From Cyathus striatus (lineage: Eukaryota > Basidiomycota > Agaricomycetes > Agaricales > Nidulariaceae): DNA of 64,000 nt. A model generated the notes under the pieces. The model was not told the DNA's origin, searched no databases, and saw only the letters and a program-made list of their open reading frames with translations. A program made the translations under genes and the position numbers. Position 1 is the stretch's first letter. Every line of letters begins with the position of its first letter. The stretch is from contig JAOVFP010000024.1 in assembly GCA_025738555.1 (NCBI GenBank), positions 1,364,001 through 1,428,000 on the forward strand, in the 5' to 3' direction. Below are positions 48,992 to 59,990 of the stretch, piece by piece.

Positions 48992-49001
48992 GAGCCTTCA
49001 T

Positions 49002-49800
49002 ACATTGGTTTTTGACAGTCACCTATGTTCAATTTCAATTCTATTCAGTAACAATATTTCATAAGTACCATTTAGTTAAACATACCAGTTTACGCCACTT
49101 TCTAATTTCTTCATATTCTGGCAAAAGATTATTGATTTCTTGGGAACCATGTTTACATGTGGTGCTAGTTGCTCTGAGGCTCTTAGCAAAAGCCTGTGTA
49201 AATACACATGCAACCAATGTCAATTCCTACATATTAAAAGCTTAGAACATAATTACAGTCAAGAAAATTGTTAATGCTCACCAAGTTGCAGCCCAGAGAG
49301 ATGACATTTCTAAGATTGGCCATCGCTGTAAAAGTTGATAGTGAAGTTAAACTGAAGTTGATATATGTAGTGATTATACTGACTTTAAACGAGTCTTGTT
49401 TTATAGAGCCTGAGTACCTGTTTTGAATGGGCATAAAATCTACAATAACCTGAATCCCGTCTGTAATTTACAACAAGCTGAAATCTCTTACTCAGTCGAT
49501 ATTTCTTCATGTACATTCAGTTCGTAGGTATATTGGTCTGGTTATTCTTCATCAGATTTTGAAAATGATGCAGAAAATGGTGGCATTTGGAGACAGAATG
49601 GAATGTCTGTCAAATGCTCCACTGCAATTGTGTTATACCCGATCGTGCCAGTGTGCATAGTAGGATGGTAGCAACAGAACAAAAGCCTTTGTACAATAAG
49701 TTGTTAGGCAAGTTTCTTTCTTTTATTTGTATGACACTTCCAACTCCACTAGACTAACAAAATTATGAATACTATGGTGCAGGTAAGCTTTTGCCGAGTG
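49002..49800. other. Region between the F-box and WD40 remnants
   Basis: No complete gene is recognised. Upstream exons of either remnant may be here, but I cannot place them. Confidence 0.35.
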
Positions 49801-49989
49801 GGGAATGAGTGTGGATACAAGGAAACTAGTCTGCAAAACAATAACGCAGAGAATACATCAATGCCATACTCATTTTCGACACCAGCTCTATCAGATCACT
49901 TTCCAACATGAAGCCAGCTACTCTTACTGCACGTACTTTGGTATTTTTAGGTTAACTATTGCTAATTGCATTTTTTCAGTTCAACTTAA

Positions 49990-50376
49990 AATATACACTC
50001 AACCAACATTCGAGAGTGATCAATGCCTTAAAGATAAACCAGGATGGCTCTAAACTTGCAAGCAGTGGTGAGCAGCAAGTTCTCTGAAATATTTATATGC
50101 ATGTTTAAAATATACTGTTAGGTGATGATGGACTTATGGTAGTATGGGAGTTAATGACAGGCAAAAAGCTTTGGGAAGCATCTGTCATTGGTGAAGTTAC
50201 AACCATTTGCTGGGCACATTTTGCAGAAACAGGTTCCACAATACTATATTTTGGAACAGGTGGCAGTGTAATCCGAGGATATCAGGAAAGTAAAACTGGA
50301 GATGGTTATGAGCATGTGTTGGTGATATCTGTGCATGATGGCCCTTTGGAAGATCTGAAATTTGACCCATTTCATG
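49990..50376 (+). pseudogene. WD40-repeat gene remnant, cut by LTR A
   Basis: Two exons: INQDGSKLASSG (about 50030-50068) and DDGLMVVWELMTGKKLWEAS with TGGSVIRGYQESKTGDGYEH and HDGPLEDLKFDPFH up to the LTR at 50377. These are one or two blades of a beta-propeller of the kind common in agaricomycete multicopy WD40 proteins. What follows the insertions (from 50957) is unrelated, so the 3' part is lost. Confidence 0.7.
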
Positions 50377-50714
50377 TGTTAGATATTCAGGGTTGCACAG
50401 CTTCTTTGACAGCTGTCACTTGTCACCTGTCATACTTGACAGTTCTGTGATTGACAGATATGTGATTGACAGATATGTGATTGACAGATTGACAGCTGTC
50501 AGTTACCTTAGTTACATGGACCTTGGTTGGGACTTTGGTAGACAGCCTTAGTATATAAACACTCTGTAACTTGGTAGTAGTTAACAAGTTTCCTTCCCAT
50601 CTTGTGTCTGTGTCAGTATTTGTGTCTGAGTTATTTGCTCTTTATCACACTCTTTGCTCCCTTATTACTCTCTATCCTCTTAACCACCCTCTTTTATTCT
50701 TGTTACTTCTGACA
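50377..50714 (+). mobile_element. Solo LTR A, TSD TCATG
   Basis: 338 bp, flanked by TCATG at 50372-50376 and 50715-50719. It inserted at the very first bases of a tRNA-bearing element, so TG of that element is part of the duplication. Confidence 0.92.
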
Positions 50715-50717
50715 TCA

Positions 50718-50956
50718 TGTTGCATGATGATGTATTAGTCATGTGACAGGTAGAGTCCCTGAGTATTCCATATATGCCTACCCAGTAATACACAGAGGCT
50801 CTTGGCAGGAATAACACACTTGGTCCTTGGGTATATATAATACAACCCAACTTTCACTTGAACAAGACCATATAGCTCAGTTGGTTAGAGCACTCTGAAA
50901 CTATCAGATAGGTCCCAGGTTCAAACCCTGGTGTGGTCACTTTGCTACATCTAATA
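50718..50956 (+). mobile_element. tRNA-bearing LTR-like element, family 1 copy 2
   Basis: 239 bp, TGTTGCATGATG to CATCTAATA. No matching 5-bp duplication: the left flank before the LTR is TTTCA and the right flank is AGTGG, so one side was lost by recombination or deletion. Confidence 0.87.
50866..50938 (+). tRNA. tRNA-like gene inside the element (copy 2)
   Basis: As in copy 1, with the anticodon stem TCTG/CAGA intact and loop AAACTAT. Acceptor, D and T stems are fully paired, allowing one G-T. Confidence 0.7.
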
Positions 50957-51452
50957 AGTGGTAGTGAGTGGCCGTGAGTGGTCCAGTGAGCAGATGTGAG
51001 TGGCCTGTGAGTGGCCCTGTGAGTGGGTAATCAATATTTCTAATTGTCATATTTACAATCTGTACATGAATCAGGGCGAGTGACATATTTTTGTTTACAT
51101 TCTAAATTGGAATGAGGATATGATAAAAGATCCAATTCAAGATCTGTTTCAAGGGCAAATTCAGAATATGTGATAAGATAGGGACACGAGACACACTTAG
51201 GATCAGTATCTGGATAGGATCTAGGGACAAATGTATGCCCTGATTCAGAATTTGTTCATACATTGGTATGGTAACCAATTTTTGTATGATATTCTACATA
51301 TGTCTTATTGTTATATTCTCAATAATGCTCATGGATTTGATATGCACCCGATTCATAATTATTTTCTAAATATGAACATGAATCAGTCAAATAATATATT
51401 TTTGTACATATTCTAATTGTTAACTACATCAGGTTGTACCATATTTACTCTG
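50957..51452. other. Non-coding; holds the Helitron empty-site copy
   Basis: Short GTGAGTGGCC-type tandem repeats at 50957-51030, then AT-rich DNA. From 51404 it reads ACATATTCTAATTGTTAACT and continues as the target repeat in which the Helitron at 33986 is inserted. Confidence 0.6.
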
Positions 51453-51804
51453 TGTGAGATGTACAACCAGGGCAGTGACCTGCAGGACTGAGAGAGACAC
51501 AAGAGTCTGAAGTCCAATGTACAGTGAGCAAGTATTAGATTGAAGTAGTATGTGTACAGCTTACCTGAAGTCCAATGTACAGTAAGCAAGTGGGGATTGC
51601 CACTGTAGGACCTCAGGATTATATACTACTAGCTTATCTACCAAAGTCTGAGGGTCTAAGGGTCCAAGGGTCCAAGGGTCCAACCAAGGTCCAAGGGTCC
51701 AACCAAGGGTCCAACCAAGGTCCAAGGGTCCAACCAAAGTCCCAACCCAGGTCCAGTACCTAAGGTTCATTAGTCAGCAGAGAAGTATCAGATCACTTCT
51801 AACA
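51453..51804 (-). mobile_element. Solo LTR B, TSD CTCTG
   Basis: 352 bp, flanked by CTCTG at 51448-51452 and 51805-51809. Extra GGTCCAAGGGTCCAACCAA repeats make it longer than other copies. It interrupts the dispersed repeat shared with 33895-33985. Confidence 0.92.
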
Positions 51805-51809
51805 CTCTG

Positions 51810-52415
51810 ATCCGATTTGGTTCTGTCTGAGGTGATAGCAGATGTAACAGTTGAACAAAGTCTAGCATGCAACAGGCTCCTAAAACCAGCAGGCTCATAT
51901 CTCACTACATAGTGTTGCTGCATGAAGTGATCTGGATGCGAACTGAAATCAGTTCACTCCACTTTTGCTGATAGATCGTTTTTGATATGAAGTGAACTGG
52001 AAGTGAGTTCTGGATTGTGAACTGATGAATTGAAGAATAATTTGGATGATGGCTCTCAGTCGATCATGTGTTGACATGGCAGAACTGACACGTTGCGATT
52101 TCTTGGTGATTTCTACCTACTACCCCTGAAAAGTTCAAATCTCTCTGCTTCAAATTCTCCTCAATCCTATGTTTTTATTGTCTAGAAACACCCATAGTTA
52201 TAACTTGGAATGAAAAATGAGATATTATAGGTTTGAAACCAACTAAAACATGCTAGAAACATGGATCAAACTGACAGGTGAGTAGGCTGGAGCCTTTGAG
52301 TGAACTTTGAGCTCCCAGAACTTAGAAAGTTAAGTGAGTATATAAGTTCATATATTAACAAACATTACTTTGCATAAATTCAGTTCCTATGTCCCAGAAT
52401 TGTAACTCTCTGCTT
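51810..52415. other. Non-coding DNA, nothing recognised
   Basis: The first part continues the dispersed repeat (ATCCGATTTGGTTCTGTCTG). The remainder has no gene. Confidence 0.4.
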
Positions 52416-52920
52416 CCACAGTCCATGAGTGTCAGCCAATATGATTATGAAAAGCCCTGGATTTTTTGATCACCATGATCATAAAAGCTAGGACTTTTTT
52501 TGATCACCTGCTATCATATATTTACTAATGAATCTATGGGTTACTAATGAATGTAGTGGTGATCATAGGTGATCATAGGTTAGTTCAAGTGCATATTCAC
52601 ATACTATTACTACTAATAATTTCCAAGGTGATTATAGGTGATCATAGGCCATTTCAAGTGTGTATTCATATATTATTACCACTAATGATTCTTGAGGTGA
52701 TCAAAGGTGATCATAGGTCATTTCAAGTGTATATTCACTTATTATTACTACTAATATTTTTGGAGGTGATCAAAGGTGATCATAGGTTATTTCAAGTGTA
52801 TATTCACTTATTATTACTACTAATATTTTTGGAGGTGATCAAAGGTGATCATAGGTCATTTCAAGCATGTATTCACATATTATTACTACTAATAATTCTG
52901 GAGGTGATCAAAGGTGATCA

Positions 52921-53159
52921 TATTAGATGTAGCAAAGTGACCACACCAGGGTTTGAACCTGGGACCTATCTGATAGTTTCAGAGTGCTCTAACCAACTGA
53001 GCTATATGGTCTTGTTCAAGTGAAAGTTGGGTTGTATTATATATACCCAAGGACCAAGTGTGTTATTCCTGCCAAGAGCCTCTGTGTATTACTGGGTAGG
53101 CATATATGGAATACTCAGGGACTCTACCTGTCACATGACTAATACATCATCATGCAACA
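52921..53159 (-). mobile_element. tRNA-bearing LTR-like element, family 1 copy 3, TSD GATCA
   Basis: 239 bp in reverse orientation (TATTAGATGTAGC to CATGCAACA), flanked by GATCA at 52916-52920 and 53160-53164. Inserted into the 69-bp repeats, so younger than the palindrome. GATCA is abundant in this repeat, so this duplication alone is weaker evidence than TGGAG of copy 1. Confidence 0.85.
52939..53011 (-). tRNA. tRNA-like gene inside the element (copy 3)
   Basis: Same 73-base cloverleaf as copy 2; acceptor GACCATA at 53011 downward, T arm at about 52946-52962. Confidence 0.7.
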
Positions 53160-53575
53160 GATCATAGGTTACTTCAAACATGTATTCACATATTATTACT
53201 ACTAATGATTTGAGAGGTGATCAAAGGTGATCATAGGTAATCCCAAGCACATATTCACATATTATTACTACTAATGATTCTAGAGGTGATCAAAGGTGAT
53301 CATAGGTCATTTCAAACATGTATTCTCATATTATTACTACTAATGATTTTGGAGGTGATCAAAGGTGATCATAGGTCATTTCAAGCACATATTCACATAT
53401 TATTACTACTAATGATTCTGGAGATGATCAAAGGTGATCATTAAGTGTTTTCAACTGCACATTGGTCTATTATTACTATTAATGAATATATAGGTGATCA
53501 TAGGTGATCATTAAGCATTTCAAGGGTATATTGGCTTATTATTAGTACTAGTAAATGTAGAGATGATCATAGGTG

Positions 53576-54370
53576 ATCAATTCGCACATGTCACATCTGT
53601 CACACATATTCGCACGCGTCACACCTGTCACACATATTCCCACACGTTACATCTGTCACACATATTCCCACATGTCACATTTGTCACATATATTCACACA
53701 TTACATCTGTCATATATATTCACATGCATCACATTTGTCACATATATTTGCACGCATCACATTTGTCACACATATTTGCACGCATCACATCTGTCACATA
53801 TATTCCCACACATTACATCTGTCACACATATTCCCACATGTCACATTTGTCACATATATTCACACATTACATCTGTCATATATATTCACATGTATCACAT
53901 TTGTCACATATATTCACACACGTCACGCCCGTCACACATATTCACATGCATCACATTTATCACATATATTCACATATGTCACAGTCGTCACACATATTCT
54001 CATATGTCACATTTGTCACGATGTCACACACCTCACACATATCATACATATTCCCACACTTTATGAATTTTCTGCATGTCACATTTGTCACATTCTTCCT
54101 GCATGTTACATTTGTCACGCTTTCCATGTGTGTCACACATGTCACACAAATTCCTGCGCATCACATTTTATAATCTTATGCATAACATATATCATGCATT
54201 TTACACATATCATATTTGTCACATATATTCCTATATTTCACATTTGTTACATCTAATCATGCACATGACATATGTCATACATGTATGTCATACTTTTCAC
54301 ACATATTCTCAGACATGTCACATCTGTCACAAATTTCATGTATGTCATGTTTGTCAATTGTTTCTTTAAC
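53576..54370 (+). repeat. 28-bp minisatellite, left inner arm
   Basis: About 28 units of roughly 28 bp of the type TCACATTTGTCACATATATT plus CACACG/CACATG. Complementary units occur at 55250-55795. Confidence 0.88.
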
Positions 54371-55249
54371 ATTTCATAGCCAAGGAATCAGAGCACTCTG
54401 AGATACTACAGCAAACTATTGGTCTGTTGTGTGTAAATTAAATTTGACCTTTGTCATGAACAATTTATTTAATTTTGAAAATTAGGTCAAGAGCAGGAAA
54501 CCCAGCAATAACAGGCACATGAACTACTTCCTGATGCTGTCTTGTTAAATTCAATAAGGGGATTCTACAATGTCTATTGACTGTCAATCCTGAATGGTGT
54601 CTGATTCTAAAAAGTGAAAAGTAATGGCCACTGAGCAAGAAAGAGTACAGGAGTACAGGAGGCATTTTCATACTTAGAAATAGATAAGAATACTAAAAGA
54701 ACTATATAACATATGGCACTGAAATGGTAAAACTAAGTGTGACACAATATCACTAAGAGTGAAGATAGTGTTCATTAATTATTTGTATCAATAAAACAAA
54801 AAAACTGCTTTGTAGTGATATAGAATAAGCAACTATGTGACTCAATAATTTGTATTGTTGAAGACATCAGTATAATCAGTGGTTGATGCAAGAATCATAA
54901 TAATCACTGAGATGTATAAGTTTGATGTGATGTGAAATCACATATTTCACCATTCTTTCACATTTTTTATTTATGAGTGGTTCTATTACTGTTCTTTTCA
55001 ATAGTAAAATGTTCAATACCATCATATCGCATCTCTAGTTCTAATTGTAAAACATGTCATATCATCTCATTCTAAATTTATTATACATTGTTAATGAAGC
55101 TATGGATCTACATACACTCTACATTCTATTACAAGTTATGACCTTTAATTCTATGAGAGCATATATATTTCTTTTTTTAAATAATATATTGTGCACTTTT
55201 GGATACTTTAAAACTGAGTTATTTTTTACATGTTATAACAAGTTAATAC
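54371..55249. other. Spacer of the palindrome
   Basis: AT-rich, no gene recognised. This is the loop of the potential giant hairpin. Confidence 0.5.
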
Positions 55250-55795
55250 ACGTTGCACATGATATATGTAAAAAGTGTGACAAACATAACATGCATGAAA
55301 AGCGTGACAGATGTCACACATGCGAATATATGAGACAAATATGACATGTATAAAAGGTGTGCTATATGTCACATGCATAATTATAAATGTGATGCACATG
55401 GAAAGCATGACAAATGTAACATGCAGGAAGAATGTGACAAATGTAATATGCAGGAAATTCATGAAGTGTGGGAATATGTATGATATGTGTGAGGTGTGTG
55501 ATGTCGTGACAAATGTGACATATGAGAATATGTGTGATGACTGTGACACATGTGAATATGTGTGATAAATGTGATGCATGCGAATATATGTGACAAATGT
55601 GATGTGTGTGAATATATGTGACAGATGTGACAGATGTGATGTGTGCAAATATGTGTGACATATGTGACATGTGTGAATAGAATATGTGTGACATATGTGA
55701 CACATGTGAATATATATGACAGATGTGATGTGTGAATATATGTGACAAATGTGACATGTGGGAATATGTGTGACAGATGTGACATGTGTGAATTG
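55250..55795 (-). repeat. 28-bp minisatellite, right inner arm
   Basis: Units with TGTGACAAATGTGA and GAATATGTGTGACA, the reverse complement of the left inner arm, with fewer copies. Confidence 0.88.
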
Positions 55796-56495
55796 ATCAC
55801 CTATGATCATCTCTACATTTACTAGTACTAATAATAAGCCAATATACCCTTGAAATGCTTAATGATCACCTATGATCACCTATACATTCATTAATAGTAA
55901 TAATAGATCAATGTGCAGTTGAAAACACTTAATGATCACCTTTGATCATCTCCAGAATCATTAGTAGTAATAATATGTGAATATGTGCTTGAAATGACCT
56001 ATGATCACCTTTGATCACCTCCAAAATCATTAGTAGTAATAATATGAGAATACATGTTTGAAATGACCTATGATCACCTTTGATCACCTCTAGAATCATT
56101 AGTAGTAATAATATGTGAATATGTGCTTGGGATTACCTATGATCACCTTTGATCACCTCTCAAATCATTAGTAGTAATAATATGCGAATACATGTTTGAA
56201 ATGACCTATGATCACCTTTGATCACCTCCAGAATTATTAGTAGTAATAATATGTGAATACATGCTTGAAATGACCTATGATGATCACCTTTGATTACCTC
56301 CAAAAATATTAGTAGTAATAATTGTCAGAAGTAACAAAGAATAAGGAGTGTGGTAGAGAGAGAATAGAGGATAATGAAGAGCAAAGAGGGTGATAGTGGG
56401 GCAAAGACTCAGACACAAACACAGACACAAACACAAGATGGGGAGGAAACTTGTTGTCTACTACCAAGTTACAGAGTGTATATATATACTGAGGC

Positions 56496-56713
56496 TGTTA
56501 AAACTATTGGACTGGACAGGGATTGAACCTGTGACCACCTGTACTCATGACTAGGCGCTCTTCCAACTGAGCTACCAGCCCTTGCCTATACACAAGCAAG
56601 AACAGGTACTTAACCAGTTGAGTGGGCTACCAGGCTCGTCACCATGGCAGGAGTGCTCCAATATTATACACCCCCATAACCCAGTCAAGGCTGTCAACCT
56701 TGCCAATCCAACA
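56496..56713 (-). mobile_element. tRNA-bearing LTR-like element, family 2, TSD GAGGC
   Basis: 218 bp from TGTTAAAACTATTGG to CCAATCCAACA on the plus strand, flanked by GAGGC at 56491-56495 and 56714-56718 inside LTR A. Read in the direction of its tRNA (-), it starts TGTTGGATTGGCAAGG and ends AGTTTTAACA, with the tRNA near the 3' end, the same plan as family 1. Both ends fit the LTR rule TG...CA. No resemblance to family 1 outside the tRNA-type motifs. Confidence 0.82.
56508..56581 (-). tRNA. tRNA-like gene in the family 2 element
   Basis: About 74 bases: acceptor GGGCTGG/CCAGTCC, D stem GCTC/GAGC, T arm ACAGG-TTCAATC-CCTGT, with good A box (TAGCTCAGTTGG) and B box (GGTTCAATCC). The anticodon arm is irregular by one base; the loop contains TCATGA, so a Met-type CAT origin is possible. 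Confidence 0.65.
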
Positions 56714-57396
56714 GAGGCTGTCTACCAAAGTCCCAACCAAGGTCCATGTAACTAAGGTAACTGACAGCTGTCAATCTGTCAATCACAGAACTGTCAAGTA
56801 TGACAGGTGACAAGTGACAGCTGTCAAAGAAGCTGTGCAACCCAGAATATCTAACAATAATAAGTGAATATACACTTGAAATGACCTATGATTACCTTTG
56901 ATCACCTCAAGAATCATTAGTGGTAATAATATGTGAATATATGCTTGAAATAACCTATGATCACCTATGATCACCTCTAAAATCATTAGTAGTAATAATA
57001 TATGAATACACACTTGAAATGGCCTATGATCACCTATGAACCTTGGAAATTATTAGTAGTAATAGTATGTGAATATGCACTTGAATTAACCTATGATCAC
57101 CTATGATCACCACTACATTCATTAGTAACCCATAGATTCATTAGTAAATATATGATAGCAGGTGATCAAAAAATCCAGGGCTTTTCATGATCAAATTGGC
57201 TGACACCCCTCCACAGTCCACCTCTAGTGCCTTATGTTCTGAGCAGCCAACAATAATGTCTATAAATGGCTTGGCTCCAGGACTCGAGGGCTCAATTTCA
57301 CATACTTACAACATATCTACTTCGACTCTGTTCATACAGAACCCTTATTACTCTCTTCTACATACTGGATCATTTCGACCAATCGTTTGGTCACAC

Positions 57397-57724
57397 TGTC
57401 AGAAGTAACAAGAATAAAGGAGGGTGGTTGAGAGGATAGAGAGTAATAAAGGAACAAGGAGGGTGATGAGAGAGCAAATAACTCAGACACAAACACTGAC
57501 ACAGACACAAGATGGGGAGGAAACTTGTTAACTACTACCAAGATACAGAGTGTTTATATACTGAGGGTGTGTGTCTACCAAAGTCCCAACCAAGGTCCAT
57601 GTAACTAAGGTAACTGACAGCTGTCAATCTGTCAATTACATATCTGTCAATCACAGAACTGTCAAGTATGACAGGTGACAAGTGACAGCTGTCAAAGAAG
57701 CTGTGCAACCCTGAATATCTAACA
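57397..57724 (-). mobile_element. Solo LTR A without matching TSD
   Basis: 328 bp. The left flank is CACAC and the right flank CAATC, so a recombination product or decayed duplication. Confidence 0.88.
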
Positions 57725-58249
57725 CAATCAGTTTCACTTCTACTCACTCTTTTAGTTTTAGTATTCATTCTGATATCTAAAAACTCCATTTTGTACTTCT
57801 TTGCACTTTCTTGCTCAGTTTCTGTTATTTACTTACTTTTCTGTTGTTAATTATAACATTGCCTTCTTTTCTTGTTCTCTTTACAGAAGGGTCCTTTGTC
57901 TCTTCTCTTCTCTTTTCTTTAATAATGTAATATCATTACTCTATGGTCATGTGCAACAATGTTATCAACAGGATCAGACCTCATCTGTCAAAAAAGTATG
58001 TGTTAATGATTGACAGTTGACAGATTAATCAATGACTAGTCAATGTAAAAGACTGAATTACATTGCTAAGCAATGAACTGAGAATGAAAATTATATGTGG
58101 TGTCACTCAATATTTTTATTCTTAGATCATGAAAGGTATGGGAACAATTGTCATTGCACACCTGTTGGGATCTCATCAATATTTGATCAACTTATCTATA
58201 GCTTGAATGGTGTATAATATGACCACCATTGACTGATTATGCCAACACT
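57725..58249. other. Non-coding, nothing recognised
   Basis: AT-rich DNA between a solo LTR and the next repeat field; no gene. Confidence 0.4.
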
Positions 58250-59081
58250 AGTGTTGATAAATGTGACATGTAAAAGCTTGACAATTGTGACATGCAGGAA
58301 ATATGTCACATTTGTGACAGCTATAAAAGCGTGACCGCCATGTGGCGTGTGAAAAGTGTGACGATTGTGATGTGTCTAAAGGGGTGACAATCACGATGTG
58401 TGTAAAGTGTGATGATCATGACATGTGTAAAAGTGTGACAATCATGACATGTGTAAAGTCATGACAATCATGAGGCATGTAAAGGCATGACCATAGTGAT
58501 GCATCTAAAAGCATGACCATCATGACATGTGTAAAAGCATAACAATCATAACACATCTAAAAGTGTGACAATCGTGATGCATGGGAAGAACATGACAAAT
58601 GCAGTGTGCGGGAATAATGTGGAGCGCAGGAAATATGTGACACATGAGAAGATCATGACAATTGTGATGCGTGGGAAATATGTAACATGCAGGAAATATG
58701 TGACACACAGGAAATATGTGACACATAGGAAATATATGACATGCAGGAAGATCATGACAATCATGATGAGCCAGAATTATTCAGAGCATGAGAATGATGT
58801 GGAGCACAGGAATTATGAGATGCGTGGGAAATATGAGATGCGCGGGAAGATCGTGACAGATGTGACATGAACTACAATAGCAATATGTAATAATTTTCAA
58901 TTCAAAATATGTCAATGATCACATATGATCACCACATTACAATATAGTAATATTCACTTCAAATAGCTAATGATCACATATGATCACCATATTGCAATGC
59001 ACCTACAGTAATAGTATTCACTTCAAAATAGCCAATGATCACATATGATCACCATATTACAATAGACCTACAGTAGTAATA

Positions 59082-59683
59082 TATTAGAAGTGATCTGACA
59101 CTTCTCTGATGACTAATGAACCTTAGGTAGACTTAGGTAAACTGTGAGATATACAACCAGTGCAGTGACCTGCAGGACTGAGAGAGACAATAGAGTCTGA
59201 AGTCCAATGTACAGTGAGCAAGTGTTAGATTGAAGTAGTATGTGTACAGCTTACCTGAAGTCCAATGTACAGTGAGCAAGTGGGGATTGCCACTGTAGGA
59301 CCTCAGGATTATATACTACTAGCTTATCTACCAAAGTCTGAGGGTCTAAGGGTCCAAGGGTCCAACCAAGGTCCCAACCCAGGTCCAGTACCTAAGTTTA
59401 CCTAAGTCTACCTAAGGTTCATTAGTCAGCAGAGAAGTGTCAGATCACTTCTAACATAAACTTAGGTACTGGGCCTGGGTTGGGACCTTGGTTGGACCCT
59501 TGGGCTTAGGTTGGACCCTTGGACCCTTAGACCCTTAGACCCTCGGACTTTGGTAGATAAGCTAGTAGTATATAATTCTGAGGTCCCACAGTGGCAATCC
59601 CCACTTGCTCACTGTACATTGGACTTCAGACTCTATTGTCTCTCTCAGTCCTGCAGGTCACTGTCCTGGTTGCACATCTCACA
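59082..59683 (+). mobile_element. Solo LTR B (outer), TSD TAATA, with nested LTR B
   Basis: Starts TATTAGAAGTGATC (TG changed to TA) and ends ACATCTCACA, flanked by TAATA at 59077-59081 and 59684-59688. It is split by a second LTR B. Confidence 0.88.
59143..59456 (-). mobile_element. Solo LTR B (inner), TSD TAAAC
   Basis: 314 bp, TGTGAGATATACAACC to CTTCTAACA, flanked by TAAAC at 59138-59142 and 59457-59461: an LTR B inserted into an LTR B in the opposite direction. Confidence 0.92.
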
Positions 59684-59990
59684 TAATATTTACTTCAAAA
59701 TCAGCCAATGATCTGATCACATATGATCACCACATTACAATAGACCTACAGTAGTAATATTCACTTCAAATTAGCCAATGATCACATATGATCACCACAT
59801 TAAATAGACCTACAGTAGTAATATTCACTTCAAAATAACCAATGATCACTTATGATAACCATTCAATTTAGTATTAATAGGTGGATAAGCTCTCAAAATG
59901 CATAATCATGAAGGTGATCATTATTTATGATTGTGGCAATCATAAAACACTACATTTTTATGATAATTTTGGCTAATACCACTCAATGAA

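Larger units (their letters stand above)
47187..49001 (-). pseudogene. F-box protein gene broken by two LTR-type insertions and a TGA
   Basis: Fungal F-box/LRR-like protein, normally a substrate adaptor of an SCF ubiquitin ligase. The start ATG lies at 49001; LTR A enters after codon three. After its removal the frame reads MKAQQDSFPILKLPVELVDL, then TQVDEGNILQL, where the 239-bp tRNA-bearing element interrupts, then LHANHYLRYAASEVFLRMQQ. This is a clean F-box. A Leu-rich C-terminal part follows (SIRGRSGKDIEPVLLCGSMS) down to about 47187. A TGA at 47934 (GAP*VTSV) stands where CGA (Arg) would fit. Both insertions keep intact duplications (GAGCC and TGGAG), so the frame can be followed across them. 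The exact 3' end and introns are unclear. Confidence 0.75.
52540..53575 (+). repeat. 69-bp tandem repeats, left outer arm
   Basis: Units of about 69 bp: GAGGTGATCAAAGGTGATCA followed by TAGGTCATTTCAAG, an (A/T)TTCACATATTATTACTACTA stretch and AATGATTCT. Inverted counterparts lie at 55796-57145. The 69-bp period keeps one frame open, which explains long spurious frames here. Confidence 0.88.
56323..56856 (-). mobile_element. LTR A with nested tRNA-bearing element, TSD ATAAT
   Basis: Flanked by ATAAT at 56318-56322 and 56857-56861. Without the nested element and its duplication it is 311 bp. Inserted into the right arm of the palindrome. Confidence 0.9.
55796..57145 (-). repeat. 69-bp tandem repeats, right outer arm
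   Basis: Units with TGATCACCTTTGATCACCTC and ATTAGTAGTAATAATATGTG, reverse complement of the left outer arm. Interrupted by LTR A at 56323-56856. Confidence 0.88.
52426..57210. mobile_element. Giant palindromic element built of tandem repeats
   Basis: Two arms of about 2 kb in inverted orientation around a roughly 0.9-kb spacer. The ends read GTGTCAGCCAAT(A/T)TGAT, then ATGAAAAGCCCTGGATTTTT on both sides. Outer arms: about 69-bp tandem units with GATCATAGGTGATCA. Inner arms: about 28-bp units with TGTCACA. The element is flanked by a 10-bp direct repeat CCACAGTCCA (52416-52425, 57211-57220). No transposase is visible. Later insertions: tRNA-bearing element copy 3 in the left arm, and LTR A with a second tRNA-bearing element in the right arm. 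Probably a non-autonomous TIR transposon. Confidence 0.72.
58250..59990. repeat. Degenerate repeat field related to the palindrome
   Basis: First block (58255-58880): irregular units such as GTGACAATCATGACATGTGT. Second block (58900-59080 and 59690-59880): units CCAATGATCACATATGATCA with CCTACAGTAGTAATATTCAC, interrupted by nested LTR B copies. Ends near GTGGCAATCATAAAACACTA. It resembles the 28-bp and 69-bp classes of the giant palindrome in composition and order but is only a single arm. Confidence 0.65.

Noticed and set aside
52547..53023. Open frame with repeated HLLLLLIFLEVIKGDHR
   Set aside because: It is the 69-bp tandem repeat read in one frame (69 is divisible by 3), not a membrane protein.
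53563..54256. Long open frames rich in His, Cys, Ser and Thr over the minisatellite (also 55226-55810 on the other strand)
   Set aside because: They are products of 28-bp tandem repeats without stop codons; the same pattern is open in several frames and on both arms. No start context, introns or protein family.
53576..54370. CRISPR-like appearance of 28-bp repeats
   Set aside because: The units are contiguous with no unique spacers, and the host is a eukaryote. This is a minisatellite.
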